A stretch of DNA of 64,000 bases, from the NCBI GenBank assembly GCA_050246945.1, contig JBFWVC010000006.1:124001-188000 (forward strand), in the 5' to 3' direction. Under the pieces are notes generated by a model. The model was not told the DNA's origin, made no database searches, and was given only the letters and a program-made list of their open reading frames with translations. How positions within the stretch are numbered: position 1 is the first letter of the stretch; every line of letters starts with the position of its first letter. The position numbers were made by a program, and so were the translations under genes. Below are positions 26,000 through 34,427 of this stretch, in pieces. This stretch comes from JAEUMD01 sp050246945. Its GTDB lineage: Bacteria; Pseudomonadota; Alphaproteobacteria; Rhizobiales; Hyphomicrobiaceae.

Positions 26000-26116
26000 T
26001 GGTACTGGCCGAGCCGCACCGCTGGTTGGATCATCGGCAGCACTTTTTGCGCTAAGGGGCTTGGCTGGCGCCCGAAGCTTCTGCTATAGGCACGGCTCTT
26101 TGTGATGATGGCCTGT

Positions 26117-26191
26117 TCCGCGGTAGCTCAGCGGTAGAGCAACCGGCTGTTAACCGGTTGGTCGCAGGTTCGAATCCTGCCCGCGGAGCCA
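26117..26191 (+). tRNA. tRNA-Asn (GTT)
   Basis: The acceptor stem TCCGCGG pairs with CCGCGGA, the discriminator is G, and CCA is encoded at 26189-26191. The D-arm is TAGCTCAGCGGTAGAGC, the anticodon stem CCGGC/(G)CCGG carries GTT at 26149-26151, and the T-arm is GCAGGTTCGAATCCTGC. Length is 75 nt. It marks the boundary between housekeeping DNA to the left and the polysaccharide locus to the right. Confidence 0.97.
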
Positions 26192-26377
26192 TCTCTCGCC
26201 GCTGTCGCAACCGACGCCGCAACCGCCGCATGGCAAAGCGAAGCTTTCATCCCGCTCGGCTCGATTGTCACAATTGGCAGATCGCTCGCATAGTTCATCG
26301 CCTGTGGTGAGCCAGATGACGCACTCTCAATGCGCCACTTTCACATCGACAGGAGCCAAGTTGACCCCAACGAACTG

Positions 26378-27175
26378 TCAGTTCTGGGGAGAGCGAAGAC
26401 GTCCCTCGTCTCGCTGCTTCGTCGCTTCACTGGCGGCGAGATAAACGAACATCGATGCGCTCTCGAGATAGCGCCTTGCGAGACGTCGCGGATTGCTGGC
26501 GAGGCGCCATGCCCATTCAAGACCATGATCACGCAGAATCTTTGGCGCCCGGATTTGCTGACCGGCAATAAAATCCAGCGCCGCGCCGACGCATACCATG
26601 CAGCATGCGAGCCCCATTTTCCGCGCGTAGTTGGAGAAGAGTTCCTGCTTAGGCGCTCCAAGTGCAACCAAACAGATTTTCGCCCCAGATTTGCGAATCT
26701 CCGCAATTGCTGCGTCGGCTTCTGGCCCCTCTGGATCGAAGGCATTAGAGGGAGACAGCGTGCCTGCAATACTGATGCGTCCCTCAGTCCTCAGCGACAA
26801 TTCCTGCCCGACCCGGCCCATGACGGCCGCCGACGTCCCAAAAAAGAAAATCGGGATCTCGTGCTCCGCTGCGCGATCTATCAGTGGAAGAACGAGATCA
26901 GCACCCGTGGTCCTTTTAAACACGGTGTTTTGACGCCGGGCGATCCATGCGATGGGCCATCCATCAGCTGTCACGACATTTGCTGTCGCATACGCTCCGC
27001 GGAATCTCGCATCTCGCCGAAGCTTAACCACGTGATCCAGATTGAGGGTAAAGACAGATGAGGGCTCGCCAGATCTCGAAAGCGTCACTATGTCGTCGAC
27101 AGCCCTGACAAGATCGGGCGTTGTGATCGTAACCCCGTACACTTGGGGCAATGCGGTATCGACAGAACGCGACAT
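26378..27175 (-). CDS. WecG/TagA/CpsF-family (GT26) glycosyltransferase
   Basis: The 265-residue protein belongs to GT26, which adds sugars such as N-acetylmannosaminuronate, N-acetylmannosamine or glucose to polyprenyl-linked intermediates at the inner face of the membrane. Conserved features are TLNLDHVVKLRRD (near 42), the VVTADGWPI segment, FFFGTSAAV, and LVALGAPKQE (near 183-192). No cleavable signal is present. ATG 27175 is preferred over an upstream TTG. It is the first polysaccharide gene after tRNA-Asn. The partial dehydrogenase at the right edge could supply an aminouronate donor, which would favour a WecG-like role; a GumM-like glucosyltransferase is the alternative. Confidence 0.88.
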   Translation of the reverse strand: MSRSVDTALPQVYGVTITTPDLVRAVDDIVTLSRSGEPSSVFTLNLDHVVKLRRDARFRGAYATANVVTADGWPIAWIARRQNTVFKRTTGADLVLPLIDRAAEHEIPIFFFGTSAAVMGRVGQELSLRTEGRISIAGTLSPSNAFDPEGPEADAAIAEIRKSGAKICLVALGAPKQELFSNYARKMGLACCMVCVGAALDFIAGQQIRAPKILRDHGLEWAWRLASNPRRLARRYLESASMFVYLAASEATKQRDEGRLRSPQN

Positions 27176-27309
27176 CTCACTATTCTCACAATCCGCCTTG
27201 GAGCAAGCCAAGCCAAATCCGCAACAAATTTCATAAATGATATTTCAATTTAACTCAATTCAGAGTTGGCCGCGCCGCTAACGCGATACGGAATATGGTC
27301 AATTCGTCA

Positions 27310-27790
27310 GTGTGGGTTTGGAACGATGGGCCGCCTTCGGTTCTGTGGAAACTGAATTGACCTAATCGCATCGGGTCCTCGAAGGCGACCAGGCTCATGT
27401 GGACCAGCGTCAGATGGCGACGATGGAAACTCTAGATCCGTCAGATGTCGTTGGACATGTTGTCTCGGGCTGTGGTTCGCGAGCGATAGACCTTGCCCGT
27501 CGCACGCCACGCCGTGAGGTTGAAACAAGCCCTCCATCGCCGCGCTGTCCCAGACGTTGCCCGAACGCGAAAGCGAGCATTGGATGCAATGCCGGCCATC
27601 AGTCGCTGGCATTGCTCGCTGGCGTATTGGCGGCCGCGATCGGAGTGGTGAAGCAGCACGCGCGACCGTCCCGGCGCCAAACGGCCATCATCAGCGCGTT
27701 TGTGCAAAGCTTGGGCCTCGAGATGGGGTTCGTCGACCAGCCGACAATCTGGCGCGATATGGATCGAGCACCTCGACCGCGTGGAGTGAC
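27310..27790 (-). pseudogene. Decayed IS3-family transposase (C-terminal part of DDE domain)
   Basis: Reading right to left on the minus strand, pieces of an IS3 transposase appear in changing frames: RQIVGWSTNPISRPKLCTNA (27677-27765), then LLHHSDRGRQYASEQCQRLM (27583-27650), then CSLSRSGNVWDSAAMEGLF (27530-27568), then WRATGKVYRSRTTARDNMSN (27440-27520). These match the usual HSDRGSQY...SRSGNVWDNAAMESFF order of IS3 integrases. At least two frameshifts separate them and the N-terminal part with the first catalytic Asp is missing. The 5' end abuts the stop of the upstream membrane-protein gene, so the element may have trimmed that gene. Confidence 0.85.
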
Positions 27791-27792
27791 AA

Positions 27793-28353
27793 TCACCCCA
27801 GGCGCCACAGGCGTGCAAGCTCCCCAAGTTGATAAAGTCGCAATAAAGCTATTGTTGACGTTCCAGTTGCGGCTGTGAGCTCGACGATCGTGCGCGCGTA
27901 TGGAAGGGCTGCATTCCATGCGTCCACTTCGTGCAACGAGATGAACCGAACGACGCCAAAGCCCACGGCAAGTGCGGCGAAGCCGACGGCGAGACGATAG
28001 CGCTCGATAACATTCCACATCCAGACCAGACCGTTCACCAATAAGATGATCACCAACACCATGACGGCAATTGTCGCGGCGATCTGAAAGGCTCGGCGGT
28101 CTGCGTAAAAGCCTTGCTGTTTGGCGAGCGTACGCAACCACGCACCCCAACCGTCCAGCCAGCCCAGCCCCCGAGCCAGCTTCACTTGAGAGTAGAGGAA
28201 AAACGTCGCAGCCAGTCCTGCCCAGACCAGCGCGTCGGAGCCTCGCACGTCATGCTGCTGCGCCCGGTGACAGGCCCATGCCGTCCACGCCGCGAGCACG
28301 CCTGCAGCGAAAATCGCGGCGACGCCCAAGAACCTTCCAAAACCCTCAAGCAT
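27793..28353 (-). CDS. Predicted four-helix membrane protein, unknown function
   Basis: The 186-residue protein starts at ATG 28353. Hydrophobic segments are FLGVAAIFAAGVLAAWTAWA (8-27), ALVWAGLAATFFLYSQVKLA (41-60), a long AATIAVMVLVIILLVNGLVW segment (92-111) and LAVGFAALAVGFGVVRFISL (121-140). Polar marks include HDVRGSDAL, GFYADRRAFQ and ISLHEVDAW. I do not recognise a named family, though the pattern is consistent with conserved inner-membrane proteins near surface-polysaccharide genes. The C-terminus (LYQLGELARLWRLG) runs into the IS3 remnant and may be altered by it. Confidence 0.65.
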   Translation of the reverse strand: MLEGFGRFLGVAAIFAAGVLAAWTAWACHRAQQHDVRGSDALVWAGLAATFFLYSQVKLARGLGWLDGWGAWLRTLAKQQGFYADRRAFQIAATIAVMVLVIILLVNGLVWMWNVIERYRLAVGFAALAVGFGVVRFISLHEVDAWNAALPYARTIVELTAATGTSTIALLRLYQLGELARLWRLG

Positions 28354-28610
28354 TGCGCGCCGACATCAAGGACTTTCGCTGCGACCATCACATTCGAGGG
28401 TATGCATCGTTGGCTCATCCGGGCTGCCCGCGTCACGGCACACCATCGGACGCGCCCCTTCTTGCCGCCCCACTCCAATGCGGCACCTGCGGCAGCGACA
28501 AGACGCTCTGACCGCTTCCAACCTCCCAACACTCCGTCGTGGGCAGGCTTTGCTCCGTATGATCTATCGAAATTCGGGCAACGAATGTCTGATTGCCAGC
28601 GATCCCACCG
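28354..28610. other. Intergenic region, no gene seen
   Basis: These 257 bp lie between the membrane-protein gene and the end of the Hint-domain gene, both on the minus strand. No terminator, repeat or RNA was recognised. Confidence 0.35.
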
Positions 28611-29393
28611 TCACGCGGCCCGAAGTTCTTCGGCGCGGTCCTCAAGCCGGTCACGCACGATGTCGCCACGATTGCGGATGTCCACAAGTGGCGATACCGC
28701 ACTGCGTAACCGCGAGGCGACCTTGCTGCGAAGACCTCCCAGCCACACGATCGGCGCAAATGATCGGTCATACGCCTCCACGTACGTTTCGCACGGCACG
28801 CTTTCGGCCAGCACGACATCGTGGTTGGCAAGCTCGATGTGGTAATAGACGAGTTGCTCGACACTCGCCGGCTCGACGACCTTGATCGTGTCACCGTTTA
28901 CGAGGTATCCAGCCGGAACGAGGATGCCATCAATGAGCAGCATGTGATTCTGAGAAATAAAGAGATCCCGGTTTGGCATCTCAGATGCGAGTGCGCCCCG
29001 CTTCAACTGCACGGGAAGACCAGAAATTGGCCAATTGCCATCGCCGCCGCGCGTGATCGGAATAACTCGAACTCCGAGGATCGGCTTCGCTGCGCCATGC
29101 TGCGCTTCCACTAGGTCTCCAGCTTTCAAAAGCTCGACTGGTACTTCACCGGTCGGGGTCTTTACCCTGGTCCCAGCCAGGAAGCACCGGGTGCCGCCGC
29201 CCAGGCCGCTCCAGTCGCGCGGCGGGCGGGCCATAGCCCTGGCCTGCCCAGCGTTAGACACCATGCCGGCCATAATTAATCCCGCCGCTGCCGCAAAATT
29301 TCGACGCGACATCCGCCACGTCGGCGCCGCCTGCGGGCCGGGTGGAAGGGGTTCCGCAGATTGCGCAATATCGTTCCGAGGCTCGCTGCGCAT
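28611..29393 (-). CDS. Tat-exported Hint-domain protein
   Basis: The 260-residue protein starts at ATG 29393, with GAGG five bases upstream; another ATG at 29411 is in frame. Residues 29-52 form a Tat-type signal (SRRNFAAAAGLIMAG). A Hint (hedgehog/intein-like) domain begins at C70 in GTRCFLAGTRVKTPTGEVPV and contains SQNHMLLIDG (H150) and YYHIELANHDVVLAESVPC (183-201), the pattern of the Hint_2 family. Hint domains cleave the chain before the first Cys. After cleavage about 190 residues would remain, with an Arg-rich tail and no extra recognisable domain. It lies at the left edge of the polysaccharide locus. The role is unknown; surface-protein maturation is an inference. Confidence 0.8.
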   Translation of the reverse strand: MRSEPRNDIAQSAEPLPPGPQAAPTWRMSRRNFAAAAGLIMAGMVSNAGQARAMARPPRDWSGLGGGTRCFLAGTRVKTPTGEVPVELLKAGDLVEAQHGAAKPILGVRVIPITRGGDGNWPISGLPVQLKRGALASEMPNRDLFISQNHMLLIDGILVPAGYLVNGDTIKVVEPASVEQLVYYHIELANHDVVLAESVPCETYVEAYDRSFAPIVWLGGLRSKVASRLRSAVSPLVDIRNRGDIVRDRLEDRAEELRAA

Positions 29394-29411
29394 GACTCCC
29401 TCAAGCAACAT

Positions 29412-30305
29412 TTGAACAGAAACAATACTAACTGATATTAATAACAGGAAAAGGCGAGTTGCAAAGTCACTTCTCGCTTTTCGTTAATGCGAAAGCACGA
29501 CAACTTGCGGTTGGTGACACTGATCAAGGCGCTCGACACTTCCCAGTCCCTGACCAGTCCTTGACCTTCTCAGCGATGCACACTCGCAAAAGTGCCCGGC
29601 TGGTAGATGATCTGTCTTCTGATTTAGTAACTCAAGGTCGACGCACTATCCCTTTCCCATTCGGCAAAGGCACTAGTTGTACTTGACGATACCGGCGTTT
29701 GTACCCACCCGCAAACCAACGGGGGCATCGAAATCGCAGCGTCTCCGCCGACAAGGCGGCGCCTGGGCGCCCGCCGACGTTCTCCTGTTCGCATCGAGGG
29801 GACGCGAACCAATGCCAAAACATGTGATTGGAAAATTTGTGTCGATTGGGTGATGATATTGTTTATTGCGATGCAGCATGCCTTCAAGAGACGATGCGAG
29901 GCGGAGGCCTCATGTGATTGCACGATTAGCGTTCCGCTCCCGCCGCCCTGAGCGTGAAATCAACGATGCGTTGAACCAACGGCCCTCTATCAAAGGGCGT
30001 CACCAGAGCGCGCTGCGAAACCGAATTCCAAGACCCTACTTGCGCAGGCCAAACAATCGGTTGCACCTGACTTGATAATGTCAAGGTTCGATTATTCCTT
30101 GAATCCTTTTGGCGCTTGCTGATATTTTTTGATAGCGTGCCTCCGTCGCTCTGGGTGCGGAAAGATTGATCATGCGACACCCGGATAGCAGCGATCGACC
30201 GAATTTACTCTCAGCAGTAAAAAAAGCGGTCCAGACATTGCATTGAACATCCGCACAAGCTTCATGTCGAAGTTTAGAGTTGAGTATCGCATATCAAAGT
30301 AGCAC
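29412..30305. other. Long divergent regulatory region of the polysaccharide locus
   Basis: The 894 bp separate the minus-strand Hint gene from the plus-strand tyrosine-kinase gene. No frame is convincing as a gene. The final 250 bp are AT-rich. TTGAAT near 30102 followed 15 bases later by TGATAT is a possible, sub-optimal sigma-70 promoter. No riboswitch or repeat family was recognised. Its length suggests several regulator sites for the export operon. Confidence 0.45.
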
Positions 30306-32627
30306 ATGATGACCAAGCTTGAGACATCAGCCAGCCAAGCTGGGCCGACTTTCAGCAACGCGCCGATGGATTTTTCCGACCTTTGGGGCATTGCAAAAAG
30401 GGCGATACCATACGTGGTGATTGGAAGCGCCCTTGGCCTTGCAGGTGCGTTATGGCTCCTCTCACATTTCCCCCCAAAGTACAAAGCGAGCACGCAGTTG
30501 GTGCTGGAGCACAGTGTCGTCGACTATCTTCAGTCGAACAGGGTGACTGAAGGCCCCAGCCTGGGAAATGATCGGTACAGCCAGAATTTCATCATCGGCT
30601 CTGAAGACATTGTAATACCTGTCATTCGAAAATTGAATCTCGTACAAGACGCCGAATTCGGCTGTGCGAATGCAGCGGAACATACAACCGCCACAGGAAA
30701 TTCTACCTCGTTCCCGCGCAATGTTCTTGTTGAAGTCCGGCAATTCGTGGCTTGGATCAAATCGCTTGCGGGTCTCCGGGCTCCGGCATCGCACGAAAAC
30801 ACATGCGACGAGTATGCAACGTACGGCGCCTTGATCAACAACCTAGGGGTTTGGTGGGACAGCCACCCCTTGGTGATCAGCGTCTCATTCGAGTCAAAAG
30901 ACCCGGCCAAAGCTGCGCTTATTTCCAACGCCGTCGCTGAGAGTTATATTGATTCAAGGCGGGACGCGAAACGAAATGCGGCATCGCTGACAGCCGAGTC
31001 GATGCGCGACCGCCTTGCCGATGCAAAAGCTCAAGCTGCCGATGCCGAACGTCAACTCATCGAATACAAATTGAAAAGCGGCATTGTTGTTGCGGGTCCG
31101 AAATTTCGTACCCTGGATTTGAGCGATCAAATGGCCAAGGCGCGCTTGGCCATGCTCGATGCGCAGATCCGCATGAATGTCGCGCGACAAACCGAGGATG
31201 GACACAATATCCCGGACAACCAACGCATTGTTGAGTTGCGACATCAGTATCTGGAAATGGGAGCCAAAGCCAACGAATTGGAAAGCCGGGTCGGCAAAGA
31301 CCATGCTGCAACGATAAAGATCCGCAACCGCATGGCCCAAATTTCCGCAGCGATTGCGGCCGAGCGTCAGCGGATCGCGAGTTCATACGAAGTCGACTAC
31401 GAATTCGCAAAAGCGCGATTTGATGAGCTCGCCTCCTCTCTTACGGAGGCCCAGAATGAAGGACCAACGCGCGGCTCAGATGACGCGCGACTTTTTGAGC
31501 TGGAAGGCGCTGCCAATACGCTTCGCCAGAATTATATTTCGATACTTCAGCATGTCAGCGGTGAAGCGAGTCGCCTAGAAAATGGCGCAATGGTTCTCCC
31601 CGAAGCCCGAATTCTACGTCGCGCTGCTGAGCCAACCCAGCCCGAACCCTCAAAGAAGCGATACTTGGTGCTGGCTGGCGGCATGCTTTTGGGCTTCGCA
31701 TTAGGCGCGGCTCTAACGCTCGCGCGACACAACCCAATTGGGGTTTTCAGGACAACCGATCAAGCCAAGACTTCGCTCGGGCTGATTTCAGTGATTATTC
31801 CGAAAGTCAAAGTCCAGCGCCCCGCTCAGATTACAGAATACGCTCTGGACTTGCCGCACTCAAGATTTGCCTCGTCCCTGCGGGTAATTTGGTCGCTCAT
31901 CAACGCGGCGCAACGCGGCAACGGTTCAAAAGTCATCGGCGTCGTGACCGCGCTCGCGGGCGAAGGCAAGACGACGATTGCAGCAAACATCGCACATCAA
32001 ATGTCGGCTGAGGCTGGCGAACGCATCCTTTTGATAGATGCTGATTTCCACCATCGTTCCTTGACGCAGGCGTTAGCTCCGCAAGCACAGCAAGGCTTGC
32101 GAGAGGCATTGGAAAACCCGGAACGCTTGGAGGATTGCATCGTCCGATTGGAGCGATCAGGTGCAGATGTTCTTCCCTGCCCGCTCACGGGTCGGGTTCC
32201 GAATGCGGCACAGCTGGTCGGCTCCAAGCAGATGGAGGAACTGATCCGCCGCGCGCGAACATCTTATGACTTAGTGATCATTGAGCCGCCACCATTGGCG
32301 CTGGTCGCAGATGCCAGATTGCTCGCCCCGCTCTGCGATGGTTTCATTTTTGTGATCGAATGGGGCAAGACCAGTCAGCGCGTCGTTCTCGAGACGTTCA
32401 CCGAGTTTCACAACCTGTGGGAGCGCGTTCTGTGTGTCGTTCTCAACAAGGCGCAACGGAACGCGCTACGGAGCATCGAGGACTACAAGGGGAGCGGGTA
32501 CGGGGCTTACTTCGACGACGGTCCCATGTATCCCGCCTACCTCGATAGCCAAGGCTCAAGCCCGTCTGCAACAACCAAACGCATCCCTGGCCCGACCCCA
32601 ACGGCTGGTACTGGCTCTGAAACATGA
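30306..32627 (+). CDS. Wzc-type polysaccharide co-polymerase / tyrosine autokinase
   Basis: The 773-residue inner-membrane protein controls chain length and export of surface polysaccharide. TM1 is near 32-55 (IPYVVIGSALGLAGALWLL), followed by a Wzz-like periplasmic domain with long coiled coils (about 210-400), TM2 near 451-471 (RYLVLAGGMLLGFALGAALT), and a cytoplasmic BY-kinase. The kinase has Walker A TALAGEGKTTIA (about 544-556), Walker A' ILLIDAD (about 574-580) and a Walker B-like LVIIEPPP (about 655). Near the C-terminus GYGAYFDDGPMYPAYLD provides four tyrosines that may be the autophosphorylation cluster. The periplasmic part has extra cysteines. The next gene overlaps by four bases (ATGA). 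Confidence 0.93.
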   Translation: MMTKLETSASQAGPTFSNAPMDFSDLWGIAKRAIPYVVIGSALGLAGALWLLSHFPPKYKASTQLVLEHSVVDYLQSNRVTEGPSLGNDRYSQNFIIGSEDIVIPVIRKLNLVQDAEFGCANAAEHTTATGNSTSFPRNVLVEVRQFVAWIKSLAGLRAPASHENTCDEYATYGALINNLGVWWDSHPLVISVSFESKDPAKAALISNAVAESYIDSRRDAKRNAASLTAESMRDRLADAKAQAADAERQLIEYKLKSGIVVAGPKFRTLDLSDQMAKARLAMLDAQIRMNVARQTEDGHNIPDNQRIVELRHQYLEMGAKANELESRVGKDHAATIKIRNRMAQISAAIAAERQRIASSYEVDYEFAKARFDELASSLTEAQNEGPTRGSDDARLFELEGAANTLRQNYISILQHVSGEASRLENGAMVLPEARILRRAAEPTQPEPSKKRYLVLAGGMLLGFALGAALTLARHNPIGVFRTTDQAKTSLGLISVIIPKVKVQRPAQITEYALDLPHSRFASSLRVIWSLINAAQRGNGSKVIGVVTALAGEGKTTIAANIAHQMSAEAGERILLIDADFHHRSLTQALAPQAQQGLREALENPERLEDCIVRLERSGADVLPCPLTGRVPNAAQLVGSKQMEELIRRARTSYDLVIIEPPPLALVADARLLAPLCDGFIFVIEWGKTSQRVVLETFTEFHNLWERVLCVVLNKAQRNALRSIEDYKGSGYGAYFDDGPMYPAYLDSQGSSPSATTKRIPGPTPTAGTGSET

Positions 32628-33904
32628 GTAGATTGCTCGGAGCCATTCCAACACTGGCCTTTGCATATGTTCTGATCGTACAACCGGTATTCGATCGCGC
32701 GGCTCCGGGACTGCTCAACAAGCAAATCTTGTGGCCAGCCCTATTTGCGCTGACTTTGCTTTTCGCCACGATTTGCCGGCGCGAGCTTGATCTGGACCAA
32801 CTCAAGAAGCCCCCATTTATGCTGCTGATCTGCTTCTTGTGTTTTTCTGGGGCCAGCGTTTTGTGGGCTCACAGCCCGCCTGATTCACTGAAAAGGTGGA
32901 TTGGCGCCATAATGATCGTAACAACGATCGTTTTGCCGATGACACTGAGGAAGCCCACGCCTGACATCATCGTTGGCCTTTTTTGGCTTTACGCCACTTC
33001 AATTGCAATCAACGCAATCTTCGTATTGACCACGCCCCCCATGATGACAGACGACGGTCACGTGATGGGCCATACAGGATATTTCTATCACAAGCAGTAT
33101 CTGGGAATGTGCGCCTCGGTCGCAATTTTGTTGGCGACTCATATGATCCTGTCAGGACGCAGGCTGGTTGCGTCATTCATTACAATATGTCTTGCGGCAT
33201 GGGTAATGGCAGAGGCCCAATCAAGGGCCGCGTTGGGTTTCGGAATAATTGCTGTCGGCGCAGCCTACGCTACATTGCTTATGAGCAAAATTACGAAGTT
33301 GTCGGTGGCTCTTCTCGTGTCACTTATTCCCGCAACGTTCATGAGCCTCTCGCTCGTCATTCCCAATATTCCAGAGCGCTTGTCGTCCCGTATTTATGGG
33401 GATCCGACGTTCTCCGGGCGGACAATCATTTGGGACTGGGTGGAAACACAAGCGGCCCTGAAGCCGTGGCTCGGGTGGGGGTTTCACTCTTTTTGGTTCG
33501 TTCCGAACAGCCCCTCGTTCAATGCACCGGGATTTGTCCGGGACATGCCCGCCAGCCACAGTGGGTATCTCGACATGCGGCTAGAGACCGGCTATTTCGG
33601 ACTTCTATTGTTCCTGGCCTTTATTGTTGCGACATTGTATTCGCTGGAGCGCGTGCGGCAGCATCACCCTGACTGGGGGCCGCCTTTTCTTTCACTTTTC
33701 ATTTATGTATTGGTCATGAACCTGCTAGAAACCATCTGGTTCGTTCAATACGATCCGCTATGGATTTTATTTTTACTACTTGCGGCAAATGCGGCACGCT
33801 ACGAAGCCACTCATTTTTCCGCAGTGAAGATTCTGGAACCGAAAAAGACGCGGGCACACCAGTTCGCTCATTCAACAATCAGCCCCCTCGTCAACAAGCG
33901 ATAG
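32624..33904 (+). CDS. O-antigen ligase / Wzy-type polymerase membrane protein
   Basis: The 426-residue protein has about ten to twelve membrane spans and the Wzy_C signature. Visible features are YFYHKQYLGMCASVAI near 155, SRAALG near 200, and the large periplasmic loop with GRTIIWDWVETQAALKPWLG and ASHSGYLDMRLETGYFG (about 265-325), whose Arg and His residues are conserved in ligases and polymerases. It either joins repeat units into a polymer or transfers the finished chain. ATG 32624 overlaps the stop of the tyrosine-kinase gene, so translation is coupled. Coupling to a Wzc homologue favours a polymerase role. Confidence 0.88.
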   Translation: MSRLLGAIPTLAFAYVLIVQPVFDRAAPGLLNKQILWPALFALTLLFATICRRELDLDQLKKPPFMLLICFLCFSGASVLWAHSPPDSLKRWIGAIMIVTTIVLPMTLRKPTPDIIVGLFWLYATSIAINAIFVLTTPPMMTDDGHVMGHTGYFYHKQYLGMCASVAILLATHMILSGRRLVASFITICLAAWVMAEAQSRAALGFGIIAVGAAYATLLMSKITKLSVALLVSLIPATFMSLSLVIPNIPERLSSRIYGDPTFSGRTIIWDWVETQAALKPWLGWGFHSFWFVPNSPSFNAPGFVRDMPASHSGYLDMRLETGYFGLLLFLAFIVATLYSLERVRQHHPDWGPPFLSLFIYVLVMNLLETIWFVQYDPLWILFLLLAANAARYEATHFSAVKILEPKKTRAHQFAHSTISPLVNKR

Positions 33905-34427
33905 AATTATTGATTATCGCATGCAGAGCGTGATCGGCAGGTTCACGCGCTGTACACTGCGATCGTCGTCGCCAAGCCTCCGGACGAGTTATCCTGGCAC
34001 CGAAAACTTGATAATTGGAAGAGCAGTTGACGCTGCAATCAACATTCGAGCTCTCACTAATTTCAGCAGACTCGTGATGATTGAGTCTGGGCTTGACGGA
34101 GGCATGCATTTGTCCTGATCGCGGCAGCGCAAGTGAGCCGGCAGCCGGAATTAGTGCAAGTGGGCGTTCGAAATCTGTTTATGAAATTCATGTCGTGCTG
34201 AGCAACAGCTATTTACCCGGAGCAGTGAATGGTACTCGAAGTGGCGGACAGCGCGGCTATGGCTAGATCTGAGATCGATGTTGTCCTGACTTTTGAGATG
34301 ACGCACCCCAACTCGCTCATTGAACCCAATCTTCCGAGATTGGCGTGCCATTCCCCAACGAGCCCGCAGCGCCGAAAATCTGTTCACGCGTATTTCGCGA
34401 AGCATTCGAACAAGAAGTGACACGTCA
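33905..34427. other. Intergenic region, no gene seen
   Basis: The 523 bp between the polymerase/ligase gene and the GMC oxidoreductase gene hold no convincing gene. The GMC frame extends leftward to 34320 but that sequence is Arg/Ser-rich and unlike the family. GC content rises from here into the following three-gene unit, suggesting a join between segments of different origin. Confidence 0.4.
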
